DNA from: Desulfosarcina ovata subsp. ovata
GTDB lineage: Bacteria > Desulfobacterota > Desulfobacteria > Desulfobacterales > Desulfosarcinaceae
NCBI RefSeq assembly: GCF_009689005.1
Contig: NZ_AP021879.1
Location: 7,255,501 to 7,319,500 of the forward strand
Direction of reading: 5' to 3'
Length of the DNA stretch: 64,000 bases
In this document: piece by piece, positions 7,582 to 16,496 of the stretch
Layout: each line of letters begins with the position of its first letter
How positions within the stretch are numbered: the first letter of the stretch is position 1
The notes under the pieces: model-generated
Told to the model about the DNA's origin: nothing
Seen by the model: the letters and a program-made list of their open reading frames with translations, nothing else
Database searches by the model: none
Translations under genes and position numbers: made by a program

Positions 7582-7655
7582 GGCCGAACCTTTGCTTTGA
7601 GAGGGACTTTTGCTACGCTGCCGCTCCGCAAAAGCCCCTCAAGCATGCGTTATAT
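7582..7655 (+). repeat. attC recombination site 7
   Basis: GGCCGAACC / TTTGCTTTGAGAGGG at 7583-7605 faces CCCCTCAAGCA / TGCGTTATA at 7636-7654, with a short hairpin (GCTACGCTGCCGCTCCGC) between. About 74 bp. Confidence 0.86.
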
Positions 7656-7668
7656 GTAAATAAAGACT

Positions 7669-8559
7669 ATGATCGAAATAGAGAAATACTTTGAGAGTAA
7701 GCTAAGTCGTAGTCTGTACCACTATACAGGTATAGGCTCTTTGCTAGGCATTTCGAAATCTAATTCTTTATGGGCAAGTTCCGTATATTATGTAAACGAT
7801 GGTGAAGAAATAATATTTGCACAGAAAAAATTGATATCTTTGGTTGAAAAGAAGATCAAGACAGCACCGGAAGTAGTTAAAGAATTCCTTGTTGAGTTAA
7901 TTGTCTGGCTAAAAGCGTTTACAGGTGGTGCATTTAACTTGTTTGTATTTTCAATGTCAGAGGAGAGAAGCCTTCTAAGTCAGTGGCGAAGTTATACTCC
8001 TCACGGTAAAGGTGTAAGTATTGAGTTCACCCAAGACATTATTGAAAAAATAAAACAAAATAACGATCTTCAATTAACTCGCGTTCGCTATGAGCAAGAT
8101 GAACAGATGCAAATATTAGAAACACTATTAAATGCGATTACCAAAAAGTTTGTTGATCAGAAAAATATAGCTGATCATTACAAAAAATCAAATGGTCAAA
8201 ATTACCAAGAATATTTGGAGAAATTTCGCGGGGACGTTCTAACAGTATTCAGCACGATCAAAAACCCAGCCTTTAAAGAGGAAAAAGAATGGAGGCTTAT
8301 TTCAAAGTATTATGCGAGTTATATGAGTCCAAGAATAAAATATCGTGAAGGAGCTTCTATGTTGGTTCCATATATGGAGTTTGAGTTGGAACGTTTTTAT
8401 GATAATCCGTTGCATTCTCATCCGGTTTTTTTTAAAAGCGTGTGTTTAGGACCAACTGTTCACTCTGAAATGTCGATAAATGCCTTATCGCAATTTTTAA
8501 GTAACCAAAGAATTGCACATGAAACAATAAATTCAAACATACCTTACAGAGAGTGGTAG
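7669..8559 (+). CDS. DUF2971 domain protein (cassette gene)
   Basis: 296 residues. The DUF2971 pattern is visible: LYHYTGIGSLLGISKSNSLWASSVYYVND (residues 16-45), FVFSMSEERSLLSQWRSYTPHGKGVSIEF (about 90-120), and KNPAFKEEKEWRLISKY (about 205-222). Function is unknown; DUF2971 proteins are frequent in mobile and defence-rich regions, which fits this context. It is preceded closely by attC 7 and followed by attC 8, so it is a single-gene cassette. Codon use is AT-rich. Confidence 0.85.
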   Translation: MIEIEKYFESKLSRSLYHYTGIGSLLGISKSNSLWASSVYYVNDGEEIIFAQKKLISLVEKKIKTAPEVVKEFLVELIVWLKAFTGGAFNLFVFSMSEERSLLSQWRSYTPHGKGVSIEFTQDIIEKIKQNNDLQLTRVRYEQDEQMQILETLLNAITKKFVDQKNIADHYKKSNGQNYQEYLEKFRGDVLTVFSTIKNPAFKEEKEWRLISKYYASYMSPRIKYREGASMLVPYMEFELERFYDNPLHSHPVFFKSVCLGPTVHSEMSINALSQFLSNQRIAHETINSNIPYREW

Positions 8560-8571
8560 TGCAAAATCCAT

Positions 8572-8697
8572 ATAACAACCGCATAGACAGCGGACCGGGA
8601 CAACGATGCCATTTATTTCTTATGCGCTGTAATCATTTGACTTTACATTTACATAAAACTCAATCATTTTCCCGGCCGGTCATGCGGAACGTTAGCG
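8572..8697 (+). repeat. attC recombination site 8
   Basis: ATAACAACCGCAT at 8572-8584 with AGCGGACCGGGA near 8589-8600 faces TCCCGGCCGGTCATGCGG near 8670-8687 and AACGTTAGCG at 8688-8697. The loop is long. The next gene starts 11 bp after the R' box. Confidence 0.85.
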
Positions 8698-8708
8698 GGT
8701 AAAATAAC

Positions 8709-9416
8709 ATGAGTTTCTCTGAATTTCTAAAAGATTTGTCTATAATTGTTGCATCAGGCACTGCCATTTATGGGATTACGTCTTGGCGACGAGAATATAT
8801 AGGGAAGAAACGCGTAGAGTTAGCTGAAGAAGTATTATGCTTGTTTTATGAGGCAAGAGATGCAGTTCAACATATCAGGAATCCTTTCAGCTATGCCGGT
8901 GAAGGCAGTTCCAGAAAAGCTGATGAAAAAGAAACTCCAGAACAAAAAGAAACCTATGATAAAGCGTATGTGCTATTTGAAAGATTCAATACTCACATAG
9001 AGCTGTTTAATAAAATGCATTCGATACGCTATAGATTTATGGCACAATTTGGAGTCGATGCCGGAAAACCTTTCAACGATTTCCGAACAATACTAAATAC
9101 GATGCAGGTTTCAGCTCAATCCCTTGCTAGGGAATGGGCTAAAAGATATCATCATTTTAGAACAGAGGAGCAGGAAACATCCCACTACGATTTTATCAAA
9201 AAACAAGAAGACATATTCTGGGAAGGACTCCCTGAAGACGATACAATAAAACCAAAGGTGGAACACTGTATTTACGATATCGAGAATATTTGTAGGCCAA
9301 TAATTGATAATAGATCTGTGTTTAGCTGGGTTAACAAAATTAATTTCTTGAAAAAGATATATGAGTTTTTCGCTAACAAGGCTAATTCAGCCGACGCAAA
9401 AAAGTCGCGCGGCTGA
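8709..9416 (+). CDS. membrane-anchored cassette protein of unknown function
   Basis: 235 residues. A single N-terminal hydrophobic segment (LKDLSIIVASGTAIYGITSW) is followed by a mostly helical cytoplasmic domain. The layout resembles uncharacterised phage- or defence-related membrane proteins, but no family is recognised. The stop codon (TGA 9414-9416) lies within the following attC, so the final residues (NSADAKKSRG) are attC-encoded. Last cassette before the recombinase/IS91 unit. Confidence 0.7.
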   Translation: MSFSEFLKDLSIIVASGTAIYGITSWRREYIGKKRVELAEEVLCLFYEARDAVQHIRNPFSYAGEGSSRKADEKETPEQKETYDKAYVLFERFNTHIELFNKMHSIRYRFMAQFGVDAGKPFNDFRTILNTMQVSAQSLAREWAKRYHHFRTEEQETSHYDFIKKQEDIFWEGLPEDDTIKPKVEHCIYDIENICRPIIDNRSVFSWVNKINFLKKIYEFFANKANSADAKKSRG

Positions 9417-9431
9417 TTAGCGATGTTGGAC
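9372..9431 (+). repeat. attC recombination site 9 (short type)
   Basis: GCTAACAAGGCTAATTCAGCCG at 9372-9393 pairs with CGGCTGATTAGCGATGTTGGAC at 9410-9431. Boxes GCTAAC and GTTGGAC. The array stops here; the next sequence begins the recombinase/transposase unit. Confidence 0.9.
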
Positions 9432-9575
9432 TAAGCCGCTACGCGGCAGCTAACCCACCAGAATTTCTGTAATTCTTTCCTCATTTCCGGTTTTTCTCCG
9501 ATTTTATTATAATTCCCTCCATCGGTATAACTCCGAAAATCTCATATTTATCTCATTAATCAAAGGAGGGAACTC

Positions 9576-10457
9576 ATGTCTGAACTACGTCAAAAGATGA
9601 TCCGGGCAATGGAACTTAAGGATTTCTCACCGAGGACTCAGCAATCCTATTTGTCTGCTGTTGAAGGCCTATCAAAATTTCATCGGAAGTCACCGGATCG
9701 TCTAACGCAAACAGAAATCGAAGACTACGTGCTTCACCTTAAAGATGAAGGGAAGAGCGCAAGCACACGCAATGTTATCATTTCCGGGATGAAGTTTTTC
9801 TACCAGCATACACTGATAAACAGCGAAATCGCATTGAATATGCCAAGTCGTCGTAAACCAAAAATCCTACCTGAAGTTCTCAGTAGAGAGCAGGTTCGCA
9901 TGATCATCGATACTCCGGCGGATCTTAAGCATCGGCTGATATTGATGACGGCTTATTCTGGAGGGCTTCGAGTCAGTGAAGTGGCAGCACTGAAAGTCAA
10001 AAGCATCGACAGTGCACGGATGGTGATCCGGGTCTATCAGGGCAAAGGCATGAAAGACCGCGATACGCTGCTTTCTAAAAAACTGCTGGAGGAACTACGG
10101 GGCTATTGGAAGGTCTATCGCCCGACAGATTGGCTGTTTTACGGTAAACGTCGCGACACTCCCATGAGCATCACATCGATTCAGAGAATGTACCGCCGTG
10201 CCAAGAGCGACGCCGGCATCACCAAGGGCAAGGGCATTCATTGCCTTCGCCATTGCTTTGCCACTCATCTGCTGGAAGCCGGCTATGATGTGCGCAAGAT
10301 ACAGCTTCTCATGGGGCATCGCTCGTTGTCCACCACCATGGTCTATCTTCACGTTTCCAGAAACGGGTTGGCCAAGGTCCAGAGCCCGCTGGATTTCATC
10401 GAAGAGCCGGAACAACAGGCGCCGCCGTGGGAGGATGACGATGAATCCAATCAATAA
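9576..10457 (+). CDS. tyrosine recombinase coupled to an IS91-like transposase
   Basis: 293 residues. Core-binding SAM-like domain (KDFSPRTQQSYLSAVEGLSKFHRKSPDRLT) at residues 15-90. Catalytic domain: first Arg in YSGGLRVSEVAALK, HCLRHCFATHLL (H-x-x-R), LMGHRSLSTTMVYLHV (H and nucleophile Tyr). It resembles integron integrases in the catalytic core but lacks their extra helix insertion between the first and second boxes, so I do not call it intI. A strong AAAGGAGG precedes the ATG. It overlaps the downstream transposase by 17 bp; such recombinase-IS91 pairs recur in this group of elements. Confidence 0.9.
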   Translation: MSELRQKMIRAMELKDFSPRTQQSYLSAVEGLSKFHRKSPDRLTQTEIEDYVLHLKDEGKSASTRNVIISGMKFFYQHTLINSEIALNMPSRRKPKILPEVLSREQVRMIIDTPADLKHRLILMTAYSGGLRVSEVAALKVKSIDSARMVIRVYQGKGMKDRDTLLSKKLLEELRGYWKVYRPTDWLFYGKRRDTPMSITSIQRMYRRAKSDAGITKGKGIHCLRHCFATHLLEAGYDVRKIQLLMGHRSLSTTMVYLHVSRNGLAKVQSPLDFIEEPEQQAPPWEDDDESNQ

Positions 10458-11682
10458 TTATCCTCAACCAGCAAACCGACAGGTGGAAGTGGCGGATATT
10501 TTGCGCTGCCACATCGGTGACTATCTCAAAAGATACAATATGCCGCCGGAGCATTACAGGGTCGTATACGACATTTTAAATTGCCGGACCGCTTACCTTG
10601 GCGGGCACGTTGAAATGTGCGATCAATGCGGAGCCGAACGCATCCTTTACAACTCGTGCCGCAACCGGCATTGCCCGAAATGCCAGACCATCACCAAGCA
10701 ACGCTGGTTGTCCGCCCGGCAGGCTGAACTTTTGCCGGTCAACTATTTTCACAATGTTTTCACCCTTCCTCATGAATTGAATCCTTTGATTTTGTGCAAC
10801 AAACCACTCATGCTGGGATTCCTGTTTCATGCCGCCAGCCAGACGTTGCTCGATTTCGGCAAGAATCCGAAAAACGAACTCGGTGGTCAGTTGGGGATCA
10901 TCGCTATTTTGCACACTTGGACGCAAACATTGATGGATCATTTTCACCTGCACTGCCTGGTGCCTGGCGGTGCGATCGCCGGAAATGGGAAGGAATGGAT
11001 CAATAGCAAAGGGGAGTTCCTCTTTCCGGTAAAAGCGCTTTCGAAAGTTTTCCGGGGAAAATTCATATCGTATCTGGAAGATGCATATAGCAAGAACCAG
11101 TTGTGCTTTCCCGGCAATACCCGTGCGTTAGGGACCCGCCAAGGGTTCCGGCGCTTGATCAAACAGCTGTGGTCGAAAAACTGGGTGGTCTATACCAAGC
11201 CGCCCATTGAGCGCCCGGAATGGGTGCTCGATTACCTTGGGCGCTATACGCATCGCATTGCCATATCGAATCATCGCATCACTGATTTTTCTGACGGCCG
11301 TGTGACGTTCACGATCAAAAACAGAAAACGCAAGACGACTGAAACGGTCACCCTCGATGCGGTCGAATTCATTCGGCGATTCTTGTTGCATGTACTGCCC
11401 AAGCGGTTCGTGCGCATCCGGCATTATGGCTTTTTGGCGAACCGTGGCAAGAAAAAGAACATTGGCCTGTGCCGTTTGTTGATGAACTTGTCCCCCGATA
11501 TTCCCGAGGTGCGGGATCAGTCCGTCCAGGCAATCATGATGGCACAGGCCGGTATCGACATATTGAGGTGCCCAAGCTGCAAACAAGGAATGATGAGAAA
11601 GATATACGAAATCCCGGAAGGGTCCGGAAACAGTTCATTCCATATTTTGAGGCCGGTGTCGGTAACCGATAAGGATCCTTAG
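10441..11682 (+). CDS. IS91-family transposase (distinct from the 129/12352 type)
   Basis: 413 residues from the ATG at 10441 inside the end of the recombinase gene, so the two are translationally coupled. N-terminal zinc region (CDQCGAERILYNSCRNRHCPKCQ), HUH metal motif HFHLHCLVPGG near residue 165, YLGRYTHRIAISNHRI with the candidate Tyr near 265, and C-terminal CPSCKQG. This is the Y2_Tnp/zinc-ribbon transposase type. Sequence is clearly different from the two IS91 copies elsewhere here. Intact. Confidence 0.92.
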   Translation: MNPINNYPQPANRQVEVADILRCHIGDYLKRYNMPPEHYRVVYDILNCRTAYLGGHVEMCDQCGAERILYNSCRNRHCPKCQTITKQRWLSARQAELLPVNYFHNVFTLPHELNPLILCNKPLMLGFLFHAASQTLLDFGKNPKNELGGQLGIIAILHTWTQTLMDHFHLHCLVPGGAIAGNGKEWINSKGEFLFPVKALSKVFRGKFISYLEDAYSKNQLCFPGNTRALGTRQGFRRLIKQLWSKNWVVYTKPPIERPEWVLDYLGRYTHRIAISNHRITDFSDGRVTFTIKNRKRKTTETVTLDAVEFIRRFLLHVLPKRFVRIRHYGFLANRGKKKNIGLCRLLMNLSPDIPEVRDQSVQAIMMAQAGIDILRCPSCKQGMMRKIYEIPEGSGNSSFHILRPVSVTDKDP

Positions 11683-12142
11683 CAAATCGATCCACGAGCT
11701 TGTTTTCCAGGGATAGCTTGAGCGTGCATTTCCAAGGCGCTGAAAGTGATGGGATCGGTTTGCCCTCAGGTCATGAAACGATCGAAATCGGCATTCCCAT
11801 AAATTGTGAGTGATGCCGAAAAGGCTTGGTTACCCGGTGTTTTCACCCATTCAACAATCACGATCACCCCCAGGATTCTGATTCTGCCCTTGCACCAGAA
11901 CCAGCGAGGCAGTCCTCTGTTTACAATCCCCATATTAAATGGTAGTCATTTCAAGAATGTGTTCCAAATTGTCTTAGTCCAACCAGTTTTATCCATCATC
12001 CCGCATCGCGCTAAAAGACCTTCGACATTGATTCAGCACCGTTATCTGTTGGGGGTACGTCGTTTCAATGGTTGGCGGGACGACGGATAAAACTCTATAC
12101 GTTGGACGAATGCTGCCAAGCAGCAGGAAGTAGATTGAAAGG
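11683..12142 (+). other. 460-bp intergenic stretch, probable IS91-type end
   Basis: No frame here has a ribosome site or family similarity that I can see. It must contain the right end of the recombinase/transposase unit and the left end of IS91 copy 2. GTTGGACGAATGCTGCC near 12102 resembles the GTTGGAC at the attC on the left side of the unit (9425), so the unit may have inserted at, or carried along, an attC-like box. The boundaries cannot be fixed from one copy. Confidence 0.4.
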
Positions 12143-12355
12143 ATGGGCAAAGGAAAGCGACTTAAGAAGTTGAGAAGAACATCCGAAGCATCCTTTTCTG
12201 ATAAGTTTCAGGAGACGTTTACCAGGGACTTCCAGAAAGAGGTGAAAAACTCTGAATTGTGGGATGAAATTGTTGCCCAGTATGGTGAAAAACGTGCCCT
12301 GGAAATCATCAGGGAATGTAAGGCGGAAGTAAAGACAGACATGGAAATAAAATGA
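12143..12355 (+). CDS. small ORF upstream of IS91-type transposase, copy 2
   Basis: 70 residues, highly charged (MGKGKRLKKLRRTSEASFSDKFQETF...). GAAAGG precedes the ATG at 12143. The stop overlaps the transposase start (ATGA). A truncated homologue occupies the same place at 1-132, and both the sequence and the coupling are kept, so it is probably a real accessory gene of this IS91 subgroup. Function unknown. Confidence 0.75.
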   Translation: MGKGKRLKKLRRTSEASFSDKFQETFTRDFQKEVKNSELWDEIVAQYGEKRALEIIRECKAEVKTDMEIK

Positions 12356-13542
12356 AAGCCGGGATTGTTCAGCAGATATTCAACGATCATTTCGAGGAAT
12401 ACCGGAAAGGCCGCATTTTAGATGGCCGGCAGTGGCGGGCGGCCTGGGACATCATGACCTGCCAAACTCCTGAAAAGGGGTTTCATGTCGATGAATGCCC
12501 GAACGGCGACTATCGGGTGATCCTGCCCAATTCGTGCAAGAACCGGTCTTGTCCCCAGTGCGGCTCGACCGAGACCCAATTGTGGCTTGAGCGCAGACGG
12601 TCCCAGGCGCTTGATTGCCCCTACTTTCATGGTGTGATTACCATCAGCCATGACCTCCACCCCATCTGGGCGGTAAATCGCCGGTTGTTCACCGGCCTTA
12701 TGATGCAAAGCGCATGGCATTCATTACGTGAGATGCTTGCTGACTTGCGATGGTTGGGCGGGCTTCCCGGCGTCATCGCCGTATTCCAAAGCTGGGACGA
12801 TCACCTTAACAAGCATTGTCACCTGCATCTGATCATCACCGCCGGGGGATTGAACGATGATGGTCGGTGGGTAAGCGCGAAGAAAGACATGTTGGTGTAT
12901 ACGCCGGCGTTGGCATCCAAGTTCAGGGGCAAGTTTCTCGATTATCTTAAAGAAGGCTTCAACCCTTTGACCAAAACGGGTCGACGGAAGCCGTCGGATC
13001 AAGTGCTGACCCCTCCACCGGGCAAGAGCGTTCAGCAATGCTTGAACCTGCTCAACAAGCTGGGACGGGTTAGCTGGCACGCTGAAATCAAGCCGGCTTA
13101 CGAACATGCCAACGGCGTTTTCAAATACGTCGGGCGGTACATCCGCCGGGGGCCGATCTCTGAAAAGCGGATTGTGGGTTATGATGGGGATACGGTAACC
13201 ATCGCCTATGCGCATCCGGAAAAGCATGATCAACTGACATTTAAGTTGGATGCACAGACGTTTATCCGTCGTCTGTTGGATCATGTTCCGGAGAAAGGAA
13301 CGCATCTGGTCAGATCCTACGGTCTTTTCCATCCAACCCAGTTGGAAAAACTGAATCTGGCACGAGCGTGTCTGGGCCAAAAGGCGTATATCCCCGGAAT
13401 TGAGCGACCGACGACCATTGAGTTGCTGCGCCAAATGTTCCCGGATCTTTCTGAAACCCGTTGTCCGCATTGCGGGGAGATCCTTCGAACCGTTTTTGTC
13501 TACCGCGGCGGCCATACCGAGCCCTGGAGACTGGCCGCATGA
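12352..13542 (+). CDS. IS91-family rolling-circle transposase (HUH Y), copy 2
   Basis: 396 residues, the close twin of the 129-1319 protein. Same zinc region SCKNRSCPQCG, HUH HCHLHLII near residue 165, YVGRYIRR near 268 and C-terminal CPHCG. The divergence between copies is mostly synonymous and concentrated in the middle third, so both were under selection for function or exchanged segments. Here the downstream tail holds a group II intron in place of the IS3 element of copy 1. Confidence 0.93.
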   Translation: MKAGIVQQIFNDHFEEYRKGRILDGRQWRAAWDIMTCQTPEKGFHVDECPNGDYRVILPNSCKNRSCPQCGSTETQLWLERRRSQALDCPYFHGVITISHDLHPIWAVNRRLFTGLMMQSAWHSLREMLADLRWLGGLPGVIAVFQSWDDHLNKHCHLHLIITAGGLNDDGRWVSAKKDMLVYTPALASKFRGKFLDYLKEGFNPLTKTGRRKPSDQVLTPPPGKSVQQCLNLLNKLGRVSWHAEIKPAYEHANGVFKYVGRYIRRGPISEKRIVGYDGDTVTIAYAHPEKHDQLTFKLDAQTFIRRLLDHVPEKGTHLVRSYGLFHPTQLEKLNLARACLGQKAYIPGIERPTTIELLRQMFPDLSETRCPHCGEILRTVFVYRGGHTEPWRLAA

Positions 13543-13776
13543 CACAATCAACGTCCACTTCTTCAACCGATGCAGATCGCATATGGCATCGTTGCGCCAA
13601 AAACATGGGAAAGCCGGCTGCATTTATACAAGTTCACCCGCGTTTAAACGATTTTTCCTCACACATGGATCAACATTGTGTGAAACTGGCAGGCATGGCA
13701 TCAGAAAGAGCTTGTTTTGGAAGATTTGGGCTTTCAGAAAAATCCATATACTGGATTCCCGTTTGACGCATCGTCC

Positions 13777-15854
13777 ATCGGGATAGGGAGTAGCCTCGCG
13801 GCCACCCCCTCCCACACCACCCGGCATACGGATCGCGTACCAAGGCGGTTCGGCTGATCAGGAAGGTTATTGAGCAGGCAGGAATAGTCCTCGTTCGAAG
13901 AAGTAACGGTTTGGTAGAGCAAATATCACCCACTTGACCTTGCTCATGCGCCAGTACTTTTTGCGGGCGTTACCGCAAAGCATGGCGTCCTTATGCGCAA
14001 TGCCAAGCTTTTTGAGGTTTCGGACCTTGGTCCTGGGGTTTTTCCATTGTTTCCAGACAACGCACCGCAGCCGGCGGATGATCCAGCCATTGAGTGACTT
14101 GAACAGGTGCCTGGCTTCTGTCAGGCGATAATAGTTCCACCAGCCAATCAGGTACTGATTCAGATCTTTGATAATCTGGCTCAGACTTCTCCCTTGATTA
14201 CGGTTCGTCAGTTCCCGGACTCGCTCCTTGAAACGTGAAATTGTTTTCCGGTGGATCCGGATCTTGGTCTGTCCACACATACTGATAAAGGTAAATCCCA
14301 GGAATTTGCGGAGCCATGGTCGGCTCACTGCGCTTTTCTCCTCGTTCACCTTGAGCTTGAGCTTCGCGGTGATGAACTTCGTGATGCTCTTGTTCACACG
14401 CTCGGCGGCTTTCCGGCTTTTGCAGTAGATCCTGAAGTCGTCAGCATACCTGACGAATTGGTGACCCCGCTTCTCCAATTCCTTATCCAGTTCATCGAGT
14501 ACGATGTTGGAGAGCAACGGCGACAGAGGACCACCCTGGGGCGTTCCTTCTATGCTGGGACTGACAAGCCCCCCGATCATCGTTCCGGCCGTAAGGTACC
14601 GGCGGATCAATTTCAAGACCCGTTTGTCCCGGACCCTGGTGGCCAGCCGGCTTAAAAGCCGGTCGTGGTTAACTCGGTCAAAAAACTTGGACAAATCCAT
14701 GTCAACCACGTGGGTGTACCCGTCCAGCAGATAGCCTTTGGCTTGTAGGACAGCGTCATGGGCTGATCGTCCTGGTCTGAATCCGTAGCTGTACTCAGAA
14801 AAGGTCGGGTCCCAGATCTGCTCCAATACCTGAGCTATCGTCTGTTGGATAAGGCGGTCCAATACCGTGGGGATACCAAGCAGGCGGACACCGCCATCCG
14901 GTTTGTCGATCTCCTTCCTTCTGACCGGTAAGGGACGATAATCCCCATTTAGCAGGTCCTGCTTGATCTTCGGCCAGTGCCTTTTCAGGTACCCTTTCAA
15001 GTGGTTGGTTTTCATGCCGTCCACACCCGGGGCGCCTTTATTGGCAACGACCTGGTTCATTGCTCTGAGCACATTACGTCGTTCGAGAATCAACTCCAAC
15101 AACTGCTCTCTGCCTCCCAGACTTTCGGCAAGCCGCGACGCTACAAACATTTCCATCTGCTGTGGCTTTATGTTCATAAGTACACGTCTCCTAATGGTCA
15201 TTTTCATTTACCCGTACCATTCGGGCCGGGCACCGTTCGGGCCTTTCACCGGGGTGAGCCTCCTGTTACGCTTGACCCGCGGGTAGCTCGCGCATCTCGT
15301 TTCCTCCGGTTACATTATGCCCTCTGCTGACTCCCGCTGCACGGTGGGCGCACCTTGCGGTTTGCTCACTCGGATCATCTGCCGCCGCCGGATCCTTTGG
15401 TTTCGTGTCCCTCTCCATAGCGGAGTTTGGCTCATCGCCGGTCAGGAGCCGGTCTTCCGACGATGCCGGGGGTTTTGGTGGCCGGAATCCCCCCTACCGG
15501 CAATTTCACACGACAAGTCCCGAGATGCAGCGGGCCTCCCGGGGTAAACACACATCTTTCGGTACGTAAGCGCCGAGTATACGAGCACTGCCTGAGATGG
15601 ATAGAGGACTTAACCTTGTGTTGCAGGCTGGTCCCACAGATGCGCGCCTGACTCGATTTCTGTTCGTCACCCCGTACCTTCGCGACGGCCCTGCCGCAGC
15701 AGGGCGGCTTCCTCCCCAGGCACCGTTGCCGGATACCCAGTTGCCATGTCGCTACACCCTTCGCCTCCATCGGGCTGGGTCTAAGACTTGCCAAGCGATC
15801 CAACCGACTGATATGCTTGGCTCACTTTTAAGATGTGTGCCGTGCCCGGCACAC
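13777..15854 (-). mobile_element. group II intron (2078 bp) in the tail of IS91 copy 2
   Basis: On the minus strand the intron begins GTGTG (15854) in a stem GTGTGCCGGGCACGGCACAC and ends CTATCCCGAT (13777). A domain V-like hairpin (GAACCGCCTTGGTACG…CCGTATGCCGGG) lies about 70 nt before the 3' end. Joining the exons (…GTTGGTT|GGACGATGCG…) gives exactly the uninterrupted sequence at 2832-2851 in copy 1, so both splice boundaries are fixed by an empty site in this window. The exon junction GTT|GGAC looks like an attC R' box. Confidence 0.95.
13867..15177 (-). CDS. ltrA: group II intron reverse transcriptase/maturase
   Basis: 436 residues from ATG 15177 (a longer frame starts at 15207). RT blocks: GAPGVDGM, RPLPVRRKEIDKPDGGVRLLGIPTVLDRLIQQ, YGFRPGRSAHDAV, VVDMDLSKFFDRVNHD, EGTPQGGPLSPLLSNI, and FVRYADDFRIY with the catalytic YADD. 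The C-terminal GIIM maturase domain has LNQYLIGWWNYYRL. It acts in splicing and target-primed mobility of its own RNA, in a complex with it. No frameshift seen. It lacks an evident C-terminal HNH endonuclease. Confidence 0.95.
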   Translation of the reverse strand: MNIKPQQMEMFVASRLAESLGGREQLLELILERRNVLRAMNQVVANKGAPGVDGMKTNHLKGYLKRHWPKIKQDLLNGDYRPLPVRRKEIDKPDGGVRLLGIPTVLDRLIQQTIAQVLEQIWDPTFSEYSYGFRPGRSAHDAVLQAKGYLLDGYTHVVDMDLSKFFDRVNHDRLLSRLATRVRDKRVLKLIRRYLTAGTMIGGLVSPSIEGTPQGGPLSPLLSNIVLDELDKELEKRGHQFVRYADDFRIYCKSRKAAERVNKSITKFITAKLKLKVNEEKSAVSRPWLRKFLGFTFISMCGQTKIRIHRKTISRFKERVRELTNRNQGRSLSQIIKDLNQYLIGWWNYYRLTEARHLFKSLNGWIIRRLRCVVWKQWKNPRTKVRNLKKLGIAHKDAMLCGNARKKYWRMSKVKWVIFALPNRYFFERGLFLPAQ

Positions 15855-15986
15855 AACCAACAGGATGATGCTGACAAGCCTGGTCTTGGTTCTTAATCGC
15901 TAAATCGAGGATTTATTGCAAGCTGTTTCCAAAAGGCATAGCCCTACTATTGAACCCGGCTTGCAGCATATCCTGAACGTTCGCCA
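15855..15986 (+). repeat. shared distal tail of IS91 unit, copy 2
   Basis: Near-identical to 2842-2973. It ends at …GAACGTTCGCCA (15986), beyond which the flanks differ. The following 15987-16183 is AT-rich and holds no gene that I can support. Confidence 0.75.
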
Positions 15987-16183
15987 GTAACAATTTATCG
16001 AGAACAGGGGAAGGTGGTAAAGATTTGAAGCATTAGACAATAAAATGTTAATCAGGAATCAATTTTGATAAGCTCGCTTATTTTGTAAACATGGCATTCA
16101 GTTTGATACAAAGGATTATAATTGAGCAAACGGATTTTATTCTTCTCCTATCGTATAATTGATAAATAAAAAGGTATAGACAA

Positions 16184-16240
16184 TGCTAAGGCAAAAATAG
16201 TGTAACGGCCTACCCCGCCTATGCGGCAAAAGTGTAACGG
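16184..16240 (+). repeat. left end of the 6.6-kb transposon with two binding motifs
   Basis: GCAAAAATAGTGTAACGG (16191-16208) and GGCAAAAGTGTAACGG (16225-16240) are direct repeats spaced about 33 bp apart. The first is part of the terminal inverted repeat shared with 22785-22808. Confidence 0.8.
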
Positions 16241-16395
16241 TTGGTTCTACTATCCCGCAGCGAGACCCCGCCCCAAAAATCAATAAACCTACCACGCTAC
16301 CCCGCCGCAATAGCTCCCGCCGGCAATCGTTTTTACCAAAAAGTTTTTGTAGGTTGTAAAGTGGGTATTGTCATGGTCCAAGAAAATGAGGAGAA

Positions 16396-16424
16396 AGCCC
16401 GGAACCATCACTTCCGGGCTTTCA
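16396..16424. terminator. perfect 11-bp hairpin
   Basis: AAAGCCCGGAA, 7-nt loop, TTCCGGGCTTT. This stem could end transcription entering the transposon or act bidirectionally. The T-tract is only three bases, so it may be an attenuator or structural site. Two copies of CAAGGCCGGATG follow at about 16439 and 16489. Confidence 0.5.
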
Positions 16425-16496
16425 GGGTGAACTCCGTATCAAGGCCGGATGTTCATTAAGTAAATTACTTTAAACTCCGGCCACTTTCAAGGCCGG

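Noticed and set aside
9576..10457. Possible integron integrase (intI).
   Set aside because: Catalytic core is similar, but the integron-specific extra segment between the first and second boxes is missing and the gene is coupled to an IS91 transposase.
11806..12090. Frame of 94 codons in the gap before IS91 copy 2.
   Set aside because: No start signal, low-complexity composition and no recognisable domain.
14228..15900. Several plus-strand frames across the group II intron.
   Set aside because: They are complements of the reverse transcriptase or lie in structured intron RNA.
16241..16459. Frame of 72 codons in the transposon left end.
   Set aside because: It crosses the hairpin at 16396-16424 and transposase-binding repeats, with no ribosome site.
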